Positions 18,257 through 26,166 of a stretch of 31,449 nucleotides of DNA are shown here, one piece after another (position 1 is the stretch's first letter; every line of letters begins with the position of its first letter). The translations under genes were made by a program, and so were the position numbers. Origin of the DNA: Verrucomicrobiia bacterium. GTDB taxonomy: Bacteria; Verrucomicrobiota; Verrucomicrobiae; Limisphaerales; JAKPVM01. Below the pieces are notes generated by a model, which saw nothing but the letters and a program-made list of their open reading frames with translations, ran no database searches and was not told the origin of the DNA. Location: the NCBI GenBank assembly GCA_026417275.1, contig JAOADO010000015.1, forward strand, positions 1 through 31,449. The letters run 5' to 3'.

Positions 18257-20173
18257 ATGAAGAAGTATTTTGCATGGCATTTGGTGGTTGTGTGGGCGGT
18301 TTGTTGTCTTTATTTTGGGCGCAGTGTTAATGGAGAGGTGAATATCAGTGGAGAACTTAAGCAGTGGCATAAGGTGACTCTTACGGTTGATGGTCCTTCT
18401 GCTCGCGAGGATGATGCCAATCCAAATCCATTCACGGATTACAGGTTTAATGTTGAATTTTCTCATGAATCTGGTTCTCCGAAATATATTGTTCCTGGTT
18501 ATTTTGCGGCGGATGGCAATGCGGCTAATACTTCTGCCAGCGCTGGGAATCGCTGGCGTGCCCATTTGAGTCCGGATAAACCCGGGAAATGGTTTTATAA
18601 AGTTTCTTTTGTAAAAGGGAAACTTGTTGCTCTGGATAATGAATCAGAAGGTGAATCAGTTTCGGGATGTGACGGTCTGAACGGTTCATTTGATATTGCT
18701 CCAACCGATAAAATCGGAAACGATTTGCGGGCAAAAGGCAGGCTTCAATATGTGGGGAAAAGATATTTGCAGTTTGCTGGAACAGGCGAATATTTCTTAA
18801 AATGTGGCGCTGATGCCCCTGAAAATTTTCTTGCTTACTATGAATTTGATGGCACGTATTCGCGAAAAAAACAAGGTGAGGCGCAAAGAGCAGGCGAGGC
18901 AATGCCAGCAGGACTTCATAAATATGAACCGCACGGAAAAGATTGGAAGCAAGGCGACCCAACATGGAAAAACGGGAAAGGAAAAAATATTATCGGAGCG
19001 CTTAATTATCTGGCTTCAAAAGGATGCAACGCATTTTCATTTTTGACTTATAATGTCGGCGGAGATGGCGACGATGTTTGGCCTTTTAATAACCCGACGA
19101 ATAAGTTGCATTATGATTGTTCAAAACTTGACCAGTGGCAGATTGTGTTTGACCATGCCCAGAGTCTTGGAATGTATCTTCATTTTAAAATGCAGGAAAC
19201 AGAGATGGATGACAACCGTCATGGCGATGTAAAATATGTACCTTCTGCTCTTGATGGCGGTGCTCTGGGGATGGAACGAAAACTCTATTGCCGCGAATTA
19301 ATCGCCCGTTTTGGATATTTGCTTGCGTTGAACTGGAATCTCGGAGAAGAAAACACTCAATCTTCCGAAGAACAACGCGACATGGCTGAATATATTAGGA
19401 AAACAGACCCGTATAAACATCATATTGTTGTTCACACCTATCCAGATTGGCAGGACAGAGTTTATCCGAATCTTTCAGGGGATAAATCGGCGTTAACGGG
19501 GGCGTCTCTTCAAAATAGTTACGATGCTGCGCATCAGCGTGTTCTTAAATGGATTAGAGAAAGCGAAAAAGCGGGCAAGCCATGGGTTGTGGCAAATGAT
19601 GAACAAAATCCAGCAGATTACGGTGTTCCGCCAGACCCGGGCTACAAAGGTTTTGATGGAATGGCGAAAAAAGGCGACAAGGCATATAATATTGACGACA
19701 TCCGCAAATACACTCTGTGGGGAACTTTAATGGCAGGGGGGGCTGGGGTTGAATATTATTTTGGATATAAATTGCCAGAAAACGATTTGAACTGTGAGGA
19801 CTGGCGTTCGCGCGATAAAAGCTGGGATTATTGCAGGATTGCGCTTGAATTCTTCAAAAAAAATAAAATTCCTTTCTGGGAAATGACTAATGCTGATGAA
19901 TTTGTTGGAAATGCTAAAAATGACAACAGTGTTTACTGCTTCGCAAAGCTGGGGGAGCTGTATCTTATTTATTTGCCAGATGGCGGGGGTGCTAATCTCA
20001 ATTTAACAGGGCAAAAAGGCGACTTCGAAATCTACTGGTATAGTCCTCGCTCTGGCGGAGATGTTATTAAATCGAAATTAGCTGCGATAAAAGGCGGCGC
20101 TATCCAGCAGATTGGTCCCCCTCCATCAGACTTGAATCTTGATTGGTTGATAATGGTTAAAAAGACAGAATAA
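18257..20173 (+). CDS. Secreted DUF5060-type glycoside hydrolase with C-terminal collagen-binding-like domain
   Basis: This is a 638-residue exported protein. A signal peptide lies at about residues 1-26. A DUF5060-like beta-sandwich follows at about 35-150 (WHKVTLTVDGPSA, NPFTDYRFNVEF, SPDKPGKWFYKVSF). The central (beta/alpha)8-type domain at about 155-545 has LNYLASKGCNAFSFLTYNVGG and the acid/base-type motif WNLGEEN at 360-366. A second candidate carboxylate is Glu449 in VANDEQNP. The C-terminal beta domain at about 560-635 (LYLIYLPDGGGANLNL, FEIYWYSPRSGG) resembles the 'putative collagen-binding domain of a collagenase'. This arrangement occurs in polysaccharide-degrading enzymes of Bacteroidetes and PVC bacteria; the substrate is unknown. 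Both carboxylates are intact. It lies 32 bases after the macrodomain gene and may be co-transcribed with it. Confidence 0.75.
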   Translation: MKKYFAWHLVVVWAVCCLYFGRSVNGEVNISGELKQWHKVTLTVDGPSAREDDANPNPFTDYRFNVEFSHESGSPKYIVPGYFAADGNAANTSASAGNRWRAHLSPDKPGKWFYKVSFVKGKLVALDNESEGESVSGCDGLNGSFDIAPTDKIGNDLRAKGRLQYVGKRYLQFAGTGEYFLKCGADAPENFLAYYEFDGTYSRKKQGEAQRAGEAMPAGLHKYEPHGKDWKQGDPTWKNGKGKNIIGALNYLASKGCNAFSFLTYNVGGDGDDVWPFNNPTNKLHYDCSKLDQWQIVFDHAQSLGMYLHFKMQETEMDDNRHGDVKYVPSALDGGALGMERKLYCRELIARFGYLLALNWNLGEENTQSSEEQRDMAEYIRKTDPYKHHIVVHTYPDWQDRVYPNLSGDKSALTGASLQNSYDAAHQRVLKWIRESEKAGKPWVVANDEQNPADYGVPPDPGYKGFDGMAKKGDKAYNIDDIRKYTLWGTLMAGGAGVEYYFGYKLPENDLNCEDWRSRDKSWDYCRIALEFFKKNKIPFWEMTNADEFVGNAKNDNSVYCFAKLGELYLIYLPDGGGANLNLTGQKGDFEIYWYSPRSGGDVIKSKLAAIKGGAIQQIGPPPSDLNLDWLIMVKKTE

Positions 20174-20301
20174 TAAAAATTGCCATAATAATATTCTACA
20201 AAGTGTTTGTTAATATCTTTTCTTATTTATAGACGCTCATTGGATTTTCATTTTTAAAGAGAGTTTTTGGCCGTTTTGTTTTTTCAGTCCCACCTATCAC
20301 G

Positions 20302-20341
20302 CTGTGCCTTCAAAAGCACATTTGTGCGCTAAAAGGCACAG
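20302..20341 (+). promoter_or_regulatory. Nested alternating inverted repeat upstream of the prepilin-like gene
   Basis: CTGTGCCTT (20302-20310) pairs perfectly with AAGGCACAG (20333-20341), enclosing an inner GCACA/TGTGC stem (20316-20320 with 20323-20327). Because the unit order is TGTGC, GCACA, TGTGC, GCACA, the same bases could instead form two small tandem hairpins. The two folds exclude each other. The element ends 59 bases before the ATG at 20401. It may be a 5' UTR switch, an operator, or a terminator for the glycosidase gene; no T-run follows it. Confidence 0.5.
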
Positions 20342-20400
20342 TAGAAAAGGCGTTGTTTTCGGAAATAAATTAAATCGGGAATAAAGAATGGAGGGCGCTT

Positions 20401-21252
20401 ATGAGAACAACAATTATAAAAAAAACGGCAATTAAAAAACGCGGATTTACTCTAATAGAACTTCTGGTTGTGATTTCGATAATTGCGATTTTAGCCGCTC
20501 TATTACTGCCTGCGCTTGGACGCGCTAAAGAAAAGGTTCGCATGACACAATGCCGCAACAATATACGACAAATTGGAATCGGCATGATGTTGTATTCCGA
20601 TGACAATCGCGATATTGTCCCATTTCCCCCACGAAACAATAATGAGGGGAGAACTTTGGGCGAGACTCAGGTATTTGCTCCTGGCGGTCCTGGTGATTCT
20701 GTAAAACCCGCAAGCCCTTTGCCGGATTCGACTTACCTCCAGAATGCCGACAACTGGGCGATTCATGCGGAGTGCGGGTCGGTATTTCCTTATGTAACAG
20801 GACAGAAACGTCCTGTGGATAGAAATGGAAATCCAATAGGATGGAGCACTCAGATAAAAACAGTTTATCCTGTGTATCGTTGCCCCAGTACAGGTGTCAA
20901 GGGGGAGGTGTTAAGGGTTAATTTTAGTGAAAACAAGTGGTTTCATCCGCTTGAGAGTTCGAGGGGAACGCCAATGCCTGCGGCAGGCATCAAAACAGTT
21001 TCAATCACAAAACCAGTTCAAAAAATAATCCTTATTCAAGAAACTCCGGAATCTATGAAAGAAGCAGGGTTTACTCCGACAGCTACTGGAAGTGCCGCAA
21101 CTGCGATAGGCAGAGGTGCATTTTTATCTCACTTGGGTTTGGGGAATTTAGTGTTTGCAGATGGACACGTCGAACAAATTAAGACCGAAAAGTTACTGGA
21201 AACATGCACTAATGATGTTCTCCGAATATTTTACTGGGACCCGACAAGATAA
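20401..21252 (+). CDS. Prepilin-type N-terminal methylation domain protein with H-X9-DG tail
   Basis: This is a 283-residue type II/IV pseudopilin-like protein. A basic leader (residues 1-14) precedes the cleavage site G15|F16, followed by [20 protein letters not shown] with Glu at mature position +5. This is the signature cut and methylated by prepilin peptidase and the element that polymerises through the hydrophobic helix. Residues about 45-280 form a globular domain ending in [13 protein letters not shown], which is the H-X9-DG motif of the large PVC-bacterial family usually present in many copies per genome. A strong GGAGGG ribosome site lies 5-10 bases upstream. It could be a minor pseudopilin for the PilMNO/secretin machine coded 15 kb upstream, but these proteins are so numerous in such genomes that the link is only a guess. 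Confidence 0.88.
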   Translation: MRTTIIKKTAIKKRGFTLIELLVVISIIAILAALLLPALGRAKEKVRMTQCRNNIRQIGIGMMLYSDDNRDIVPFPPRNNNEGRTLGETQVFAPGGPGDSVKPASPLPDSTYLQNADNWAIHAECGSVFPYVTGQKRPVDRNGNPIGWSTQIKTVYPVYRCPSTGVKGEVLRVNFSENKWFHPLESSRGTPMPAAGIKTVSITKPVQKIILIQETPESMKEAGFTPTATGSAATAIGRGAFLSHLGLGNLVFADGHVEQIKTEKLLETCTNDVLRIFYWDPTR

Positions 21253-21334
21253 ACTTACCAACTAGATAGTATTTGTGTAATAGACTTATTAAATAGGTTG
21301 AAGGTTATATTAATGGCTTTTATAAAAGTGGAGA

Positions 21335-22525
21335 TTATATCAGCGGATGTGAGTTGTTGAGAATTTCTGAAACTTTTTCTGGCAAATGCTCCAGGTCGTC
21401 GTGCCAGAGGAGCATTCCGCCAAAGTTTTTTGCTCGCGCTTCCGCGCTTACAATTCTTCCTGCATCGCTGTTACCGATGAATTCGCCCTTAAACTTGTGA
21501 ATGTACAAAATCCACCTGCCGAATTTGCCAGCAATCCTGTTGCAACGCGCATGTTGTTCTTCAATCCAATCGGTTAAGTCTTGAAGGTCAACGTTGAGTT
21601 TTGCCTCGATTACAAGCAATTTACCGTCTCCAGCCACTGCAACATCAATTTCCATGAATCGTCCGGTTTGTCCTGGATTTAATTGAATTCCCCAGCCTAC
21701 TTCTTCGAATCCAGAACGTCTCACAACTTGTGACCAGAGGAATACCTCCAGAAACGAAGCGCGAATGAATCTTGAATTTGCATCTTGCGGCGATTCTATG
21801 ATTGAAAGAGGCATCAGAGTTTCTACGTTCAGAAAATATTCGCCATGTTGGTGACCTGGTTGGATTAGTTTTGCCTTGCGCAGGACGTCTAAAAAGTAAG
21901 GGTTTAAGTTTCTGGGGCGGAAAGGTTCATTGGCGGCGTTGGCAAGCCCGAAGAGGTCGCGGCGTTCGGATTGATTGGCATCAATAATCGCGTTTGCCGC
22001 AATAACGAGTTCATCGGCTGGTTTGTAAATTTTTTGAAAATCTTCCGGTGTGCGAGCGTCTTTGACTGTATTTCCTGCGGCATATAAATGCGATAAGATG
22101 TTGAGTCCAAGGGTGGCGCTGTCTGTGAAGAATCTCTCGGATGTATTTTTAGAAAAATCCTCAATCAGGATTTCTCGGCTGTTATTCAAAACATAAATGG
22201 CTCTCGCCTTCATTTTTTCTGCAGTGGAGCGTGCGGCGTAGCTCATAACTTTTGTGCCTCCAGTCCAATTGAAACATGGTCTTGGATTATTATTTGCGAG
22301 TGTGTTAAAAACATCCATGCAGTCTCGAAGGTCAAACGGAATCACCCTTACAGGCTCTTTAACGTTTATATAATTTCCTGTGGCAGAAAGAGAGCTACAT
22401 AGTAAATTAACCAACCATTCGGATTCGTCCGTGATTACAGGAATGATTGTGTCTGCATGGTCATAAAGTGCGCCGATTATGTTCGGCATTAGTTCAGCGC
22501 TTATCATGCAGATGTGTGTGTTCAC
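21335..22525 (-). CDS. Card1-like CARF-domain PD-(D/E)xK nuclease (orphan type III CRISPR-type effector)
   Basis: This is a 396-residue protein with the Card1/DUF1887 plan. The N-terminal CARF Rossmann domain covers about residues 1-145, with first strand THICMISAELMPN, a PVRVIPFDL segment and the ligand-loop motif NWTGGTKVMS at 86-95. A winged-helix-like linker lies at about 165-245. The C-terminal restriction-type nuclease core has FLEVFLW (Glu260), MEIDVAV (Glu292, Asp294) and LVIEAKLN (Glu307, Lys309), so the active site is complete. The start is a GTG; the first beta strand begins at residue 3, so the internal ATG at residue 7 would cut the fold. Card1 proteins are known to bind cyclic tetra-adenylate made by Cas10 and then cleave DNA and RNA. 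No cas gene or CRISPR array is in this window. It follows a prenyl synthase by 89 bases. Confidence 0.8.
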   Translation of the reverse strand: MNTHICMISAELMPNIIGALYDHADTIIPVITDESEWLVNLLCSSLSATGNYINVKEPVRVIPFDLRDCMDVFNTLANNNPRPCFNWTGGTKVMSYAARSTAEKMKARAIYVLNNSREILIEDFSKNTSERFFTDSATLGLNILSHLYAAGNTVKDARTPEDFQKIYKPADELVIAANAIIDANQSERRDLFGLANAANEPFRPRNLNPYFLDVLRKAKLIQPGHQHGEYFLNVETLMPLSIIESPQDANSRFIRASFLEVFLWSQVVRRSGFEEVGWGIQLNPGQTGRFMEIDVAVAGDGKLLVIEAKLNVDLQDLTDWIEEQHARCNRIAGKFGRWILYIHKFKGEFIGNSDAGRIVSAEARAKNFGGMLLWHDDLEHLPEKVSEILNNSHPLI

Positions 22526-22595
22526 AATGTGTGAGTTTATAAAAAAACTGCTGAATTATCAATATTTTTGAATAATTAAGCGGAGGATATTATGT

Positions 22596-22609
22596 CTATA
22601 ACGTTATAG
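22596..22609. promoter_or_regulatory. Perfect 14-bp palindrome between ispA-like and Card1-like genes
   Basis: CTATAACGTTATAG is its own reverse complement. It lies just after the stop of the prenyl synthase and about 70 bases before the Card1-like start (both on the minus strand), where an operator for the nuclease gene would be expected. On the plus strand it is also overlapped by GGAGG plus ATG and a five-codon frame (22592-22609). The regulatory role is inferred. Confidence 0.4.
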
Positions 22610-22614
22610 TGATT

Positions 22615-23532
22615 TTATTTTGTTCTTTTAAGCAGGTATTCAGCAAGTGCGTTAAGTGCAACTCCTTTTTTGCCGAAGACTTCTATTGAATTAAATGCGC
22701 GTTTTGTAAGTTGTTCGGCAATTTTCCGCGATTTATCCAGTCCGAGAATTGAAGGATAAGTAGCTTTTCCACTTTTTTCGTCTTTTCCAGCTGTTTTCCC
22801 GAGCGTTTCTGAGGTCTGGGTAACATCCAGGATGTCATCAATAACCTGGAATGCCAGACCGACATAATAACCGAAATCTGTAAGGGCTTTTAGTTGTTTC
22901 TCTGAGCAATTGGCGCTCATTCCGCCAAGTCGGACTGAACATTGGAGTAGCGCGGCGGTTTTGCATTCGTGAATGTATTTTAAATGGTCTGCGGAGACCT
23001 TTTTCCCTTCGGCTTCAATGTCACAAACTTGTCCGGCAATAAGTTTTTTGGAACCAGCGGCATAGGCGATTTCATAGATAATCTGGTTCATTGAATATCG
23101 CGGCGTTGGTTTAAATTTAGACGCAATCTCGAAGGCAATTGTCAGGAGCGCGTCGCCAGCGAGTATTGCGACTGCTTCGCCAAAGACCTTGTGGTTTGTG
23201 AGTCTACCACGACGGTAATCGTCGTTGTCCATGGCTGGCAGGTCGTCGTGGATTAATGAATACGTATGGATGCATTCGACTGCGCAGGCAAGAGGCATTG
23301 TTCTGTCAATGGTTCCACCACAGGCTTCTGCCGCCGCAAGGCACAGGATGGGGCGCAGGCGCTTGCCGCCGCTGAATAAGGAATAACGCATAGCCTTATG
23401 TATTGTTGGTGGTTTTGCATTTTGCGGCGGGAGGAATTTATTAAGGGCGCTGTTTACGAGTGTGGTCCGCTCGTCAAGATAATCATTGATGTCAAGTTTT
23501 ACAGATATGTCTTTTTTTTGAGAAATACTCAT
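22615..23532 (-). CDS. ispA: Polyprenyl (farnesyl/geranylgeranyl) diphosphate synthase
   Basis: This is a trans-isoprenyl diphosphate synthase that condenses isopentenyl diphosphate with allylic diphosphates to make C15/C20 precursors of quinones and of undecaprenyl carriers. Both aspartate-rich motifs are intact: HDDLPAMDND at 95-104 (the DDxxxxD bacterial farnesyl type) and VIDDILD at 230-236. The substrate-binding GGKRLRP motif is at 65-71 and FQVIDD completes the active site. The length, 305 residues, is standard. Residues Tyr91-Ser92 upstream of the first DD fit the short-chain class, though C15 versus C20 cannot be settled by eye. It is transcribed toward the Card1-like gene, and a 200-base gap separates it from the divergent gene at 23733. 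Confidence 0.92.
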   Translation of the reverse strand: MSISQKKDISVKLDINDYLDERTTLVNSALNKFLPPQNAKPPTIHKAMRYSLFSGGKRLRPILCLAAAEACGGTIDRTMPLACAVECIHTYSLIHDDLPAMDNDDYRRGRLTNHKVFGEAVAILAGDALLTIAFEIASKFKPTPRYSMNQIIYEIAYAAGSKKLIAGQVCDIEAEGKKVSADHLKYIHECKTAALLQCSVRLGGMSANCSEKQLKALTDFGYYVGLAFQVIDDILDVTQTSETLGKTAGKDEKSGKATYPSILGLDKSRKIAEQLTKRAFNSIEVFGKKGVALNALAEYLLKRTK

Positions 23533-23674
23533 AAGACTTTTTTATTAAATATTAAGATTGCGCGCAAGATATTTGATGCTTACGACAGAACGATAAATAA
23601 ATGGATTAATAAAATTAATATGTAACCATTGGGAAGTGCAAACAGTCTGATATGATGAGGGTTTAATTTTTTTG

Positions 23675-23712
23675 TTGTCGTGGGCACGGAATCTGCTTTA
23701 TATTGCGTGCCC
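23675..23712 (+). promoter_or_regulatory. Candidate promoter with a perfect inverted repeat around the -10 region
   Basis: GGGCACG (23682-23688) and CGTGCCC (23706-23712) form a perfect 7-bp inverted repeat with a 17-base spacer. A loose sigma-70-like pair, TTGTCG (23675-23680) and TATATT (23699-23704), has an 18-base spacing, which would place the arms on either side of the -10, as in a repressor site. The right arm ends 20 bases before the ATG at 23733. Alternatively it is an RNA hairpin just before the AAGGA ribosome site. Confidence 0.35.
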
Positions 23713-23732
23713 TGTAGTTTTTAAGGAAAAGA

Positions 23733-24950
23733 ATGAGGACGTCCAATAAAAAACGCGTCAAGGCGACGCAATCGAGCGGCAAACTCGATTGGCGTTATTT
23801 TCTTGTTTTTATTTTAGGGTTTTCTCTGGCTTTGGTAATTCAAACTTTATCTGGAAATAGTGAAAAACAGGATAAATCCGTTGGGGGAGGTTCACCAGGT
23901 GGATGGCAAAATTGGGAGTATGCAACCATCAAACTTCAGAGACCTGAGGATACACTGCCGCCTGTTGATGTTAAACCACCTGAGATTTTGTGGTTGTTCA
24001 AAGGGTATTCCCCGGATGGTGTAGAAAAGTTGATAAAATCTTGCAATCTTGATGAGATTTTAGAAAAAAACTTGCTTGATAAGAGTAGATGGCGGATTGA
24101 ACCGGTGGGTGTGATTATTTCTCCAACCTCTCAAACGGTTAAGGATTTGCCATTGGAGGCGAGGAAGACGATTTATTCGGTTTTGCGTCAATTTTCAGAA
24201 AATTTCTTTCATTTTAATCCTTTCAGACTTTCTGTTGATGAACTGGATAAGTGGTTGGCGGAGAGCGGGTTGACACCGGAAAATCAGTTGTTGTTCAGAA
24301 AGGTTTCATGGAGGGAAGGCGATACAGTATTGTTCTATGATTATCAATTGCTCGAATATGTTTCGAATCCGCAGGAGAAACGGAGGGTTGCAAGGGCGTT
24401 GTCGCAGATACCGTCGCTTTTGATGAATTTAAAAATTACCTCGCAAACAGATGTTGAAGCTGTGGTGAAGTATTTCGAAAATGGGGGAAGAGGACGCGAA
24501 ATGAAATCGTTTCTTGAGTCTCTGGCAAAATTGCCCGATGGAAGGTCTGTTAGTGTTTCATTTTTCCTGCCATCGTTTGCTCGATTAAGATTATACACAT
24601 ATCCACGAGTTGAGCCTGGAAAGAAGAATCCGGATTGTTTCTGGTCTGCGATGAATTTTTTTAATGAAGTTCCTGACGATAGGTTTCATGACCCACAATA
24701 TATCCAGCAGGTGTTGCAGACGGAATATTCAATGATTAAAACAAATTATACTTTTGGGGATTTGTTGCTTCTTCTTGAGGGGGAGGATAAAGCAATTCAC
24801 ATGTGTGTTTATATAGCAGACGATGTTGTGTTCACGAAGAATGGAGCGCAGGATTTGCAACCGTGGATTTTGATGAAATTGCCAGATATGTTGAAGATTT
24901 ACCAGTCTGATAAACCGATGCGTATTCTTGCATATCGGAGAAAGCGCTAA
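23733..24950 (+). CDS. Membrane-anchored protein with a possible NlpC/P60-like Cys/His domain
   Basis: This is a 405-residue protein that I do not recognise as a named family. A basic N-terminus and one membrane anchor (about residues 21-40) are followed by a Gly-rich linker and a helical region at about 60-285. The C-terminal part carries NPDCFWSAMNFF with Cys302, GDLLLLLEGEDKAIHMCVYI with His356, and DDVVFTKNG...QPWILM. A Cys at a helix start, then a 'GDL.L' strand, then a His on the next strand about 54 residues later is the layout of NlpC/P60 and related papain-fold peptidases or amidases, so a periplasmic peptidoglycan-related hydrolase is a reasonable guess. AAGGA lies about 6 bases before the ATG. 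It converges on the waaF-like gene, with 47 bases between the stops. Confidence 0.55.
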   Translation: MRTSNKKRVKATQSSGKLDWRYFLVFILGFSLALVIQTLSGNSEKQDKSVGGGSPGGWQNWEYATIKLQRPEDTLPPVDVKPPEILWLFKGYSPDGVEKLIKSCNLDEILEKNLLDKSRWRIEPVGVIISPTSQTVKDLPLEARKTIYSVLRQFSENFFHFNPFRLSVDELDKWLAESGLTPENQLLFRKVSWREGDTVLFYDYQLLEYVSNPQEKRRVARALSQIPSLLMNLKITSQTDVEAVVKYFENGGRGREMKSFLESLAKLPDGRSVSVSFFLPSFARLRLYTYPRVEPGKKNPDCFWSAMNFFNEVPDDRFHDPQYIQQVLQTEYSMIKTNYTFGDLLLLLEGEDKAIHMCVYIADDVVFTKNGAQDLQPWILMKLPDMLKIYQSDKPMRILAYRRKR

Positions 24951-24997
24951 ATTCTGGTTGAGATTTAATTCTTAATTTTTCTATAACAACCGTGTTA

Positions 24998-26131
24998 TCA
25001 ATGGTTTGTGGATAAAATAGATAACGTTGCCACGACTATTTTTTCAACAGTAATTTCTTTCATGCACCGAAAATCTATCGGGCATTCCCTTCTGAAGCAT
25101 GGACTGCACGGTGCTGTGGAGCGAATTATGACGTGTTTGTCTGAATGTGGCAGTCCAGGTGATGTAAGTTCTGGTGATGTGCTGGCAAAGATTGTCACAA
25201 TCCGAGTTCCCACAGCGGCGGCAATGTGGGCTGGACCGGTGTCGTTGCTTATCACTGCGTTGCAGAGTTTAAGAGCGGCGCAGAGTTGGGTTAATGAGGT
25301 TTTGCCGGTAAGGTTTATTACACAGTCAGGGTTGTCTACGCGGGATTTAATCTGTGTGTAAATTTGTTCGCAGTAAGATTCGTCTTTTTGACCGCCAAAA
25401 ATCAATATTCCGCATTTTGTTTTGTTATAAATCTGGATTGCGGCGTCCACAAATCTTTCAGGGAACCAGCGTTTGGCAACACCATACTCCGCCCCGGGGT
25501 TAATTCCAAGAATTTTCCTGCCAGATAACTTGTTCAATCCAAATTTTTGCGTTAATAAATCAATGTCAATTTGCGGAACAATAATTTGGGGTTCAATCGG
25601 TTCCTGGCTGGCGCCAATGGCACCAACAATCCTGAGATAGTTGTATATATGGTGGTGTTCGGGAGAAAACCTGATAACGGGTTCGCTTTTGCCATCATTG
25701 ATTAACCTTATGATTTTTTGTTTGCTGACTTTTTTTATTTTTACGAATTTGTGCGGTGGTCTTACAGGGATTGTCAGCAACAGAGAACGAAGTCCATAGC
25801 CGAATCCGACTCGATTGGGAATCCTGGCAAGCCACATTTCAAAGGCAGACCTGAATGAATTTGGAAAGACAACGGCAAGGTCAAAATTATATTCTTTAAT
25901 TTTCTTTTTGATTGCACAGAGGGATTCTGATTTTGAAAAGGTTATCAAACCATCTAAATTCGTGTTGTTTTTCCACAAGTCGGCTATGTTTTCTTTCACA
26001 AGAAGGTTAATTTTCGCGCCCGGGAAAGTCTTTCTCAGCTGATGGACGGCAGGCATGCTCATAACGGCGTCGCCAATCCAGTTGACGCTACGGATAACGA
26101 TTTTTTTCGGGGTTAATTTTTCGCAGGTCAT
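24998..26131 (-). CDS. waaF: ADP-heptose:LPS heptosyltransferase (RfaF/WaaF family, GT9)
   Basis: This is a GT9-family heptosyltransferase that adds ADP-activated heptose to the inner core of LPS on the cytoplasmic side. It is 377 residues long with two Rossmann-like halves. The N-terminal half has VIRSVNWIGDAVMSMPAVHQL (about 12-32), including the catalytic-type Asp of the 'GD' motif. The C-terminal half has GINPGAEYGVAKRWFPERF (about 211-230) and the donor-site motif SNDTGPAHIAAAVGT (about 293-308). It is the last gene of the lpxK-lpxL-waaF run, 35 bases after lpxL. GT9 enzymes with other sugar specificities look alike, so the exact donor is inferred from family resemblance and from the lipid A neighbours. 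Confidence 0.85.
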   Translation of the reverse strand: MTCEKLTPKKIVIRSVNWIGDAVMSMPAVHQLRKTFPGAKINLLVKENIADLWKNNTNLDGLITFSKSESLCAIKKKIKEYNFDLAVVFPNSFRSAFEMWLARIPNRVGFGYGLRSLLLTIPVRPPHKFVKIKKVSKQKIIRLINDGKSEPVIRFSPEHHHIYNYLRIVGAIGASQEPIEPQIIVPQIDIDLLTQKFGLNKLSGRKILGINPGAEYGVAKRWFPERFVDAAIQIYNKTKCGILIFGGQKDESYCEQIYTQIKSRVDNPDCVINLTGKTSLTQLCAALKLCNAVISNDTGPAHIAAAVGTRIVTIFASTSPELTSPGLPHSDKHVIIRSTAPCSPCFRRECPIDFRCMKEITVEKIVVATLSILSTNH

Positions 26132-26166
26132 TTTATGATAAATTGATGGAGGTTTGCGTTATCGTT

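Noticed and set aside
24983..24999. A small ATAAC/GTTAT inverted repeat between the converging genes, as a bidirectional terminator.
   Set aside because: It has only five base pairs, no G/C-rich core and no T-run on the exit side of either strand.
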